Below, in pieces: positions 62,301-64,000 of a DNA stretch of 64,000 bases. This DNA is from Mytilus galloprovincialis (taxonomy: Eukaryota; Mollusca; Bivalvia; Mytilida; Mytilidae), in contig NC_134843.1 in the NCBI RefSeq assembly GCF_965363235.1, positions 48,603,535 through 48,667,534 of the forward strand. The letters are read 5' to 3'. The notes below the pieces were generated by a model. That model had not been told where the DNA came from. It searched no databases and saw only the letters and a program-made list of their open reading frames with translations. The translations under genes were made by a program, and so were the position numbers. Numbering within the stretch: position 1 is the stretch's first letter; each line of letters opens with the position of its first letter.

Positions 62301-63943
62301 GAGATCATCCTTTCTGATGCAGACCAAGAAAAGAAGAAAATCAATAAGTTTTTAAATTTTATTCTTCATAATTTTTCATATTGTTTTTCAATTTGCTGAA
62401 CAACTCCTGTTCAAATACAAATACAGATACAAATTTACCTCCTTTTCCCTGCTCCTTACAGTAGCTACAAAACATAACAAGATTCTCGTACTGGAGCCAG
62501 GGTCAGGGATGACCGTCCGTCCAATGAGTTTTAAATTCTCGGACCCGTTTATCCTCGTATTTTTTTTTAGCCTCCGTAACTTGGTCGGACTTGCGAGACG
62601 GCCTTTGTGGTGCCTTTCATGGTCTCGCACTTTCCGACAGTGAAGCCATGTATATTAAACGATATTTGTGAACAAAATTATGTGTACACTTTCGAAATGA
62701 AAACAAGACTGGTTCCACGTCTTCATAAAATTAACGGTAACCAGTCACTGAAGTCGTCCTAATAACCAATCGTCTAAAATACCCACAATATCAAGCGGGC
62801 AGTTACGAATTAATATCTTCCGACGCAAAAATGTTCAATTTTTTTTTATTTTCTGTTATGATTATATTTTATTCAGTCTATGCAACATAAATCAATCAAT
62901 AATTACCAAAATTTGACATTTTCAAAACACGTGGTACTGACCGTTTTCGCGCTTCTTTTTAATTTTGAACAATCGGTTATTAGGGAGACCGTCAAAACTG
63001 GTTTACGGAATTTTTGCAAGGAAGAGAGTATCAGTTTATTAATATCGATGGCGTTGAGTGACATTCTGCGTTAACTTACGGTAACGATTAAAAAAGTGCA
63101 CACAGATAAGCACTAGACCGGTCGGACTATCGGCAGTGTACGTTAACTAGTCCGAGCTTATTTAAACTAGACACGGGCTTCGGGCTACCGCTTAACGTCG
63201 CAGACTGTTTTAAATCAAATTGTAACCATTGATTTTTTTCTGGCTTATAAAACATATAAAATCACTTTATTTTCAGCATTTTCAGGAAGTCCTACTTTAT
63301 TGGAAAATTTATTCCTGCATTACTGAAACCAAGACCAGTAAGTTTATAGCTCAATATATATATATATATATGTTAATGTTTGAAAATACTTTTTATTGAA
63401 CAATTAAATAAAAATGTGTTGAATGAAGAAAGTTTGAAATTTTTATTAGAACTGTTTTGAAAATGTTTAACAAACTTTACCGGAATAAAACATAGAAAGT
63501 TGTCAACTTAAGATCCTCAGCTTTTGTGATTCATGAGCACAACATAGTAAATAAGAGACTGTCAGAGTGACAGCAAACCGAAATTTTTAACGTTTATTCG
63601 TGTCCTGGCAATTTTCAATATCACAATGACCATTACTCCTAAAAGGTAAAAGTGACAGTCTTCAATATTGAACTTGACCTCTATTTTGTCATCAGTAACA
63701 ACATATTAAAATTTGAAAAGCTTTGGCTGAGTGGTTCAAGAGTAAATGCATGAAAACTTTTTGGCAGCTGCCCACTGTACATCCACAAATTCTTTGGAAA
63801 TAAGGTTTAAAATGTGGAATGTTTTAAATGTTTTACATATTGTAGTCACACATTCAAAATAATAATGATAACTGTCTGTGTTATATTTCTTAGCTACCAG
63901 ATATTCCTGATGCCAGGATGATTTTTATAGACGCTCTCAGGAA
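35375..63943 (+). CDS. FANCA: Fanconi anaemia group A protein (FANCA), N-terminal exons
   Basis: FANCA is the nuclear scaffold of the Fanconi anaemia core complex, which monoubiquitinates FANCD2-FANCI during interstrand-crosslink repair. Fifteen exons, listed separately, join with GT/AG borders and almost fully consistent phase. Identity is clear from the later exons: VHILRPPFVPSK, DYIVLGKTRLADLK, MPSAVMEASIFRKSYF, FIPALLKPRPLPDIPDAR and SYQDWFL occur in the same order and spacing as in vertebrate FANCA. Early exons are more diverged but keep helical repeats, for example LKDAVLQLVTYHQDV. The model covers roughly the first 35-40% of the family's usual 1,400-odd residues and runs off the window. 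The start codon is not found, and some residues between 45605 and 54470 may be missing. Introns carry repeats, a nested minus-strand gene and two splice-junction minisatellites. Confidence 0.93.
36313..36425 (+). CDS. FANCA: FANCA exon, LKDAVLQLVTYHQDV
   Basis: Acceptor ATTGTAG, donor GTACAC. It ends in phase 0 with VILSE. LKDAVLQLVTYHQDVKVIL matches the N-terminal LKESAVRLL-type helix of FANCA. The donor is repeated many times downstream. Confidence 0.75.
36415..37155 (+). repeat. 28-bp minisatellite made from the exon end and 5' splice site
   Basis: About 26 tandem units of consensus GTACACAGTTTAATTTCTTT + TGTCAGAG/AC. The last 11 exon bases (TTTTGTCAGAG) and the donor GTACAC are part of every unit, so the array arose by duplicating the exon-intron border. 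Each unit also contains an acceptor-like TTTAATTTCTTTTGTCAG. Confidence 0.92.
37513..37579 (+). CDS. FANCA: FANCA exon, ASSISITKTEKIQ
   Basis: Acceptor TTTAATTTCAG, donor GTAAGT. It enters in phase 0 and leaves one base. Its position corresponds to the L-S-K linker after the first helix of FANCA. Confidence 0.75.
37808..39670. mobile_element. hAT-like transposon in FANCA intron
   Basis: 1,863 bp with ends TAGTGTTGTCAA and TTGACAACACTA, followed inward by AACCGGTTAACCGG motifs on both sides. The flanks GTGTTATG and GTTTTATG look like an 8-bp target duplication with one later change. These are hAT hallmarks. No transposase frame survives. Confidence 0.82.
38125..38966. mobile_element. Long inverted repeat nested in the hAT-like element
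   Basis: Arms of about 188 bp (38125-38312 and 38780-38966) are reverse complements with scattered mismatches; for example TTTTCCACAGATTCACCTGC faces GCAGGTGAGTCTATGGAAAA. The AT-rich centre is about 470 bp. It is a separate foldback element or a rearranged interior. Confidence 0.75.
40277..40413 (+). CDS. FANCA: FANCA exon, ILKECVKNSISSS
   Basis: Acceptor CTATTTTAG, phase 1 in, phase 0 out before GTATTT. It codes a helical stretch ending KQREDNASIM, aligned with the EQRKKLSSLL region of FANCA. Confidence 0.8.
40640..40925 (+). repeat. Dispersed repeat family 4
   Basis: 'gggcattatgttttcttg', a TCCGTTCGTTC run and 'cttcaggttaaagtttttgg' are shared with 43326-43566 (plus) and about 59640-59884 (minus). 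Non-coding. Confidence 0.75.
40926..41766. other. FANCA intron stretch, no gene seen
   Basis: AT-rich. 'tttaaagtgtctgactagaac' occurs twice (about 41491 and 41686), indicating a small diverged duplication. Confidence 0.35.
41767..41999 (-). CDS. Nested gene exon 2 with stop
   Basis: Acceptor TTTTACAG. It codes GDVIHGKAFVRLQMSC to the Lys-rich end and carries all four cysteines of the putative zinc site. Confidence 0.75.
41767..43110 (-). CDS. Uncharacterised protein nested in FANCA intron
   Basis: Two exons (42660-43110 and 41767-41999) give 227 residues and a clean stop. I do not recognise the family. Residues 1-100 are mixed alpha/beta-like (VRIKYKDASKVLPIVV, then EIRVVHDFDKRLKMKYVQFD), followed by an Asn-rich linker, a short NAFDVLMRKA segment (about 121-130) and a C-terminal domain with C185, C188, C210 and C213. 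This CX2C-X21-CX2C spacing suggests a zinc-binding fold. The tail is Lys-rich (KKEIPKRNPKK). Donor GTAAGT and acceptor TTTTACAG match in phase. The gene lies on the opposite strand within the FANCA intron between 40413 and 45513. Confidence 0.75.
42026..42205. repeat. Double hairpin near the nested gene's acceptor
   Basis: Outer arms of about 50 bp (42026-42078 and 42155-42205) are near-perfect complements (TTTTGTACAGTGTG faces CACACTGTACAAAA). Inside them 42104-42153 forms a second hairpin centred on CATG. The inner edge lies 26 bases from the intron's 3' splice site. Confidence 0.8.
42660..43110 (-). CDS. Nested gene exon 1
   Basis: It codes MGDKIALSSSVRIKY to ETAPRFT plus one base, before donor GTAAGT. 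The ATG is the first in a long open stretch. Confidence 0.78.
43326..43566 (+). repeat. Dispersed repeat family 4, second copy
   Basis: Same phrases and order as 40640-40925, with small deletions. It abuts the family 3 repeat at 43597. Confidence 0.72.
43597..44730 (+). repeat. Family 3 repeat fused to family 2 units
   Basis: The hairpin AGCTCACCTGGCC...GGCCATGTGAGCT (43597-43627) opens a family 3 copy with two diverged internal units (43670 and 44165). At about 44325 it passes abruptly into family 2 units running to about 44730. The join is a chimera, either by insertion or by template switching. Confidence 0.65.
44930..45531 (+). repeat. 46-bp minisatellite made from the 3' splice site and exon start
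   Basis: Thirteen copies of CTCTTGTTGTAG occur at an exact 46-base spacing (44949 to 45501). Each unit is an acceptor (GCTCTTGTTGTAG), the first bases of the exon (GAGTCTACAGAAATGTATA) and a link back to the next acceptor. The last unit runs straight into the FANCA exon. Units are nearly identical. Confidence 0.95.
45513..45605 (+). CDS. FANCA: FANCA exon, ESIEMYTSVVKEL
   Basis: 31 codons, phase 0 to phase 0, donor GTAAAT. YFNRPRFLNILCNE aligns with the MFSRLSFCQELW region of FANCA. Its acceptor is the last of 13 tandem identical acceptors. Confidence 0.8.
46345..47185 (+). repeat. Dispersed repeat family 5 with four internal units
   Basis: It starts CGACTTTAGTCGAAAAAGCG. Four diverged units of about 190 bp follow, each with 'cattcactctgtggttaaag' or a variant and 'aaacttggacagaagcttg', and it ends near GGCGAGACACTGGGTTCCG. 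Non-coding. Confidence 0.7.
48080..48440 (+). repeat. Dispersed repeat family 6
   Basis: 'gattgccaattagacaact' through 'gttaaacatgttgagggga'. The second half is shared with 53240-53600, and the first half is found in reverse at 11032-11140, with short pieces at 45981 and 47767. Non-coding; very common in bivalve sequence as far as I recall. Confidence 0.7.
48730..48803 (+). CDS. FANCA: FANCA exon, TDSKFISMFAEEIL
   Basis: Donor GTAAAC leaves one base. The first acceptor (TTTTTCAG, 48729) does not fit the phase of the exon at 45513, while a second AG at 48735-48736 does. So either the downstream AG is used or an exon between is missing. Confidence 0.6.
49035..50329 (+). mobile_element. Tc1/mariner relic with perfect ends
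   Basis: 1,295 bp with perfect 28-bp terminal inverted repeats (TACACATGGAAAAAAG... at 49035-49062, complement at 50302-50329), flanked by TA on both sides. The interior is a broken Tc1-like transposase. It lies in the FANCA intron before 54470. Confidence 0.92.
49336..50010 (+). pseudogene. Broken Tc1-like transposase
   Basis: Remains include the N-terminal helix-turn-helix region (TTAHIVGHHHSTIS, VKDLPR) and the WPDRSPTLNHIEHIWD stretch that normally holds the third catalytic residue region of Tc1 transposases. Frames shift several times and the central catalytic part is deleted, so no active enzyme can be made from this copy. Confidence 0.85.
50330..52087. other. FANCA intron stretch, no gene seen
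   Basis: Very AT-rich, with many short near-repeats such as 'tttcacag' and 'gtgaaata'. No exon or element boundary is recognisable. Confidence 0.4.
52088..52252. mobile_element. 165-bp foldback MITE
   Basis: Arms of about 61 bp (52088-52149 and 52192-52252) are near-perfect complements: GGAATAACAGTAC and GTTGAAGAGTTGCCAC face GTGGCAACTCTTCAAC and GTACTGTTATTCC. The 42-bp centre includes GCGACGCGTAGCGG. Confidence 0.82.
53240..53600 (+). repeat. Dispersed repeat family 6, diverged relative
   Basis: It shares 'gacttgggacaggc', 'ggggttaaacatg' and 'tcaaccctccccct' with 48080-48440 but has a different first half ('gaatgtgccaaagagacaac'). Confidence 0.65.
53601..54469. other. FANCA intron stretch; possible unseen exon
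   Basis: Mostly non-coding. Around 54148-54232 one frame reads TVNWLAAFLYAVTSIYNT after an AG, vaguely like a FANCA helix, but no donor in suitable phase follows. Confidence 0.25.
54470..54616 (+). CDS. FANCA: FANCA exon, SLKKYGCFLLQQIF
   Basis: Acceptor TTATTTTCAG, donor GTATGT, phase 1 to phase 1. SLKKYGCFLLQQIFTYIPTI aligns with the PLKRFFSHTLTQIL helix of FANCA. Confidence 0.85.
54796..55195 (+). repeat. 42-44-bp minisatellite in FANCA intron
   Basis: About nine units of 'gttgctaaatctaaag' + 'ttttctatgttgtgttttgt', with small variants. It lies about 180 bases after the donor at 54617 and does not include a splice site. Confidence 0.9.
55661..55737 (+). CDS. FANCA: FANCA exon, FRLQKNWKFAKLP
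   Basis: Acceptor TCTATTGTAG, donor GTGAAT, phase 1 to 0. LQKNWKFAKLPIQFTELCKE matches MQREWSFARTHPLLTSLY of FANCA. Confidence 0.9.
56227..56368 (+). CDS. FANCA: FANCA exon, DVEDVLGMLKQTL
   Basis: Acceptor TTTCAG, donor GTAAGG, phase 0 to 1. VLGMLKQTLDSSDVNWYHFCAF parallels the HLQEVLETQEVHWQRVLSF helix pair. Confidence 0.92.
56815..56948 (+). CDS. FANCA: FANCA exon, LICRQCCFEGSHVF
   Basis: Acceptor TATTTCAG, donor GTAAGT, phase 1 to 0. FLICRQCCFEGSHVFHSYQDWF matches [22 protein letters not shown] of vertebrate FANCA. Confidence 0.95.
57087..57206. mobile_element. Small MITE-like inverted repeat
   Basis: Arms of 28 bp (57087-57114 and 57179-57206) pair with four or fewer mismatches: GGGTTTAGTTCAATATCG faces CGATCTTGAACTCAACCC. 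Non-coding. Confidence 0.65.
58299..58322 (+). mobile_element. End fragment of GGCGGATCC MITE
   Basis: CAGTGGCGGATCCAGAAC only, with no right end nearby. Confidence 0.6.
58529..58694 (+). mobile_element. GGCGGATCC hAT-like MITE
   Basis: It runs from CAGTGGCGGATCC to AAATCCGCCTCTG and is closely related to 30521-30702 (shared 'gggcccgctccagtca' and 'gattccctatata'). ATCAA directly before and after suggests a 5-bp target duplication. Confidence 0.75.
58695..60173. other. FANCA intron stretch with repeat pieces
   Basis: It holds a piece starting 'tatgcccccaccat' (58758) and a reversed family 4 copy at about 59640-59884. No exon seen. Confidence 0.4.
60174..60380 (+). CDS. FANCA: FANCA exon, VHILRPPFVPSK
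   Basis: 69 codons in phase 0; acceptor TTATTAG, donor GTACAT. It contains NLFGDSQRSLANSKK, LTDLVPYDQP, VHILRPPFVPSK and GKTRLADLK, which are the best conserved FANCA signatures in the window. Confidence 0.97.
60623..60679 (+). CDS. FANCA: FANCA exon, EPLEQVGMFD
   Basis: 19 codons, phase 0 to 0, donor GTAAGT. It corresponds to the short SIENMGLYEDLSS linker of FANCA. Confidence 0.9.
61040..61390 (+). mobile_element. tRNA-derived SINE
   Basis: The head resembles a tRNA-Arg-type gene: A-box-like TAGTGTAGTGGTTAGCC, anticodon-loop ACTTCTAAC and B-box GGTTCCTAGTTCAATTCC. The body contains 'agagatagagccatatctc' and 'gtaggctaatgccactac'. A conserved tail follows. The tRNA part could not fold as a functional tRNA. 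Confidence 0.75.
61464..61546 (+). CDS. FANCA: FANCA exon, VQKALAAFETNN
   Basis: Acceptor AATTTCAG, donor GTATTA, phase 0 to 2. EEDVQKALAAFETNNKMPSA matches [20 protein letters not shown]. Confidence 0.95.
62439..62640 (-). pseudogene. Zinc-finger/hAT-derived exon with in-frame stop
   Basis: On the minus strand, KSDQVTEAKKKYEDKR then VREFKTHWTDGHP, a TGA, then PWLQYENLVMFCSYCKEQGK and a GTAAAT donor. This is the N-terminal BED/TTF-like zinc-finger start seen in ZNF862/KIAA1586-type proteins, which derive from hAT transposases. The stop interrupts the normally continuous stretch leading to PWL. It lies in a FANCA intron on the opposite strand. Confidence 0.55.
63277..63337 (+). CDS. FANCA: FANCA exon, FIPALLKPRP
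   Basis: Acceptor TTTTCAG, donor GTAAGT, phase 2 to 0. SIFRKSYFIGKFIPALLKPRP matches [20 protein letters not shown]. Confidence 0.96.
63894..63943 (+). CDS. FANCA: FANCA exon, LPDIPDARMIF
   Basis: Acceptor TTCTTAG. LPDIPDARMIFIDALR matches LPKVPDSRVAFIESLK. It leaves two bases before GTATGT, and the next exon is beyond the window. Confidence 0.94.
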
Positions 63944-64000
63944 GTATGTATACGGCTTGAAATATTCTTAATTTAGTGTAAACATATTTTATTAATTAAA

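Overview
The window is AT-rich, intron-rich animal DNA crowded with interspersed repeats. Several repeat families here are ones I associate with mussels (Mytilus) and other bivalves, so a marine bivalve, probably a mussel, is the best guess. That is inference from repeat content and gene structure, not a database match.

Layout. (1) 1-5383: almost all of a Ty3/Gypsy-class LTR retrotransposon with one uninterrupted 1,564-residue Gag-Pol frame and a 587-bp 3' LTR; its 5' LTR lies left of the window. Its Pol order is protease, integrase, reverse transcriptase, RNase H, as in the unusual Gmr1-like group, and the LTR carries perfect heat-shock-element motifs upstream of a TATA run. (2) 5494-17402: a repeat field with four copies (one reversed, one truncated) of a foldback family ending in TTTATACGACCGCA inverted repeats, one of them inserted into another repeat, plus a hAT-like element with perfect 15-bp ends. 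(3) 17882-25534, minus strand: a four-exon gene for a short single-RRM RNA-binding protein resembling the first RRM of DAZAP1, with a fifth copy of the foldback family in its introns. (4) 25535-35374: mostly intergenic, with a decayed LINE 3' end, small hAT-like MITEs and foldbacks. (5) 35375-63943 and beyond, plus strand: the N-terminal part of FANCA, the Fanconi anaemia core-complex scaffold, in about 14 to 15 exons with consistent splice phases and strong similarity in its later exons. The gene runs off the right edge.

Inside FANCA introns lie a two-exon minus-strand gene of unknown function (227 residues, four-cysteine motif), a hAT-like element with a nested foldback, a Tc1/mariner relic with perfect 28-bp ends, a tRNA-derived SINE, a broken zinc-finger/hAT-derived exon and several minisatellites.

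The most striking observation is that two of these minisatellites are tandem duplications of FANCA splice junctions. One, about 26 units of 28 bp, copies the exon end and 5' splice site at 36425. The other, 13 units of exactly 46 bp, copies the 3' splice site and exon start at 45513. I know of no description of this, and it raises the question of how splice-site choice works in this gene.
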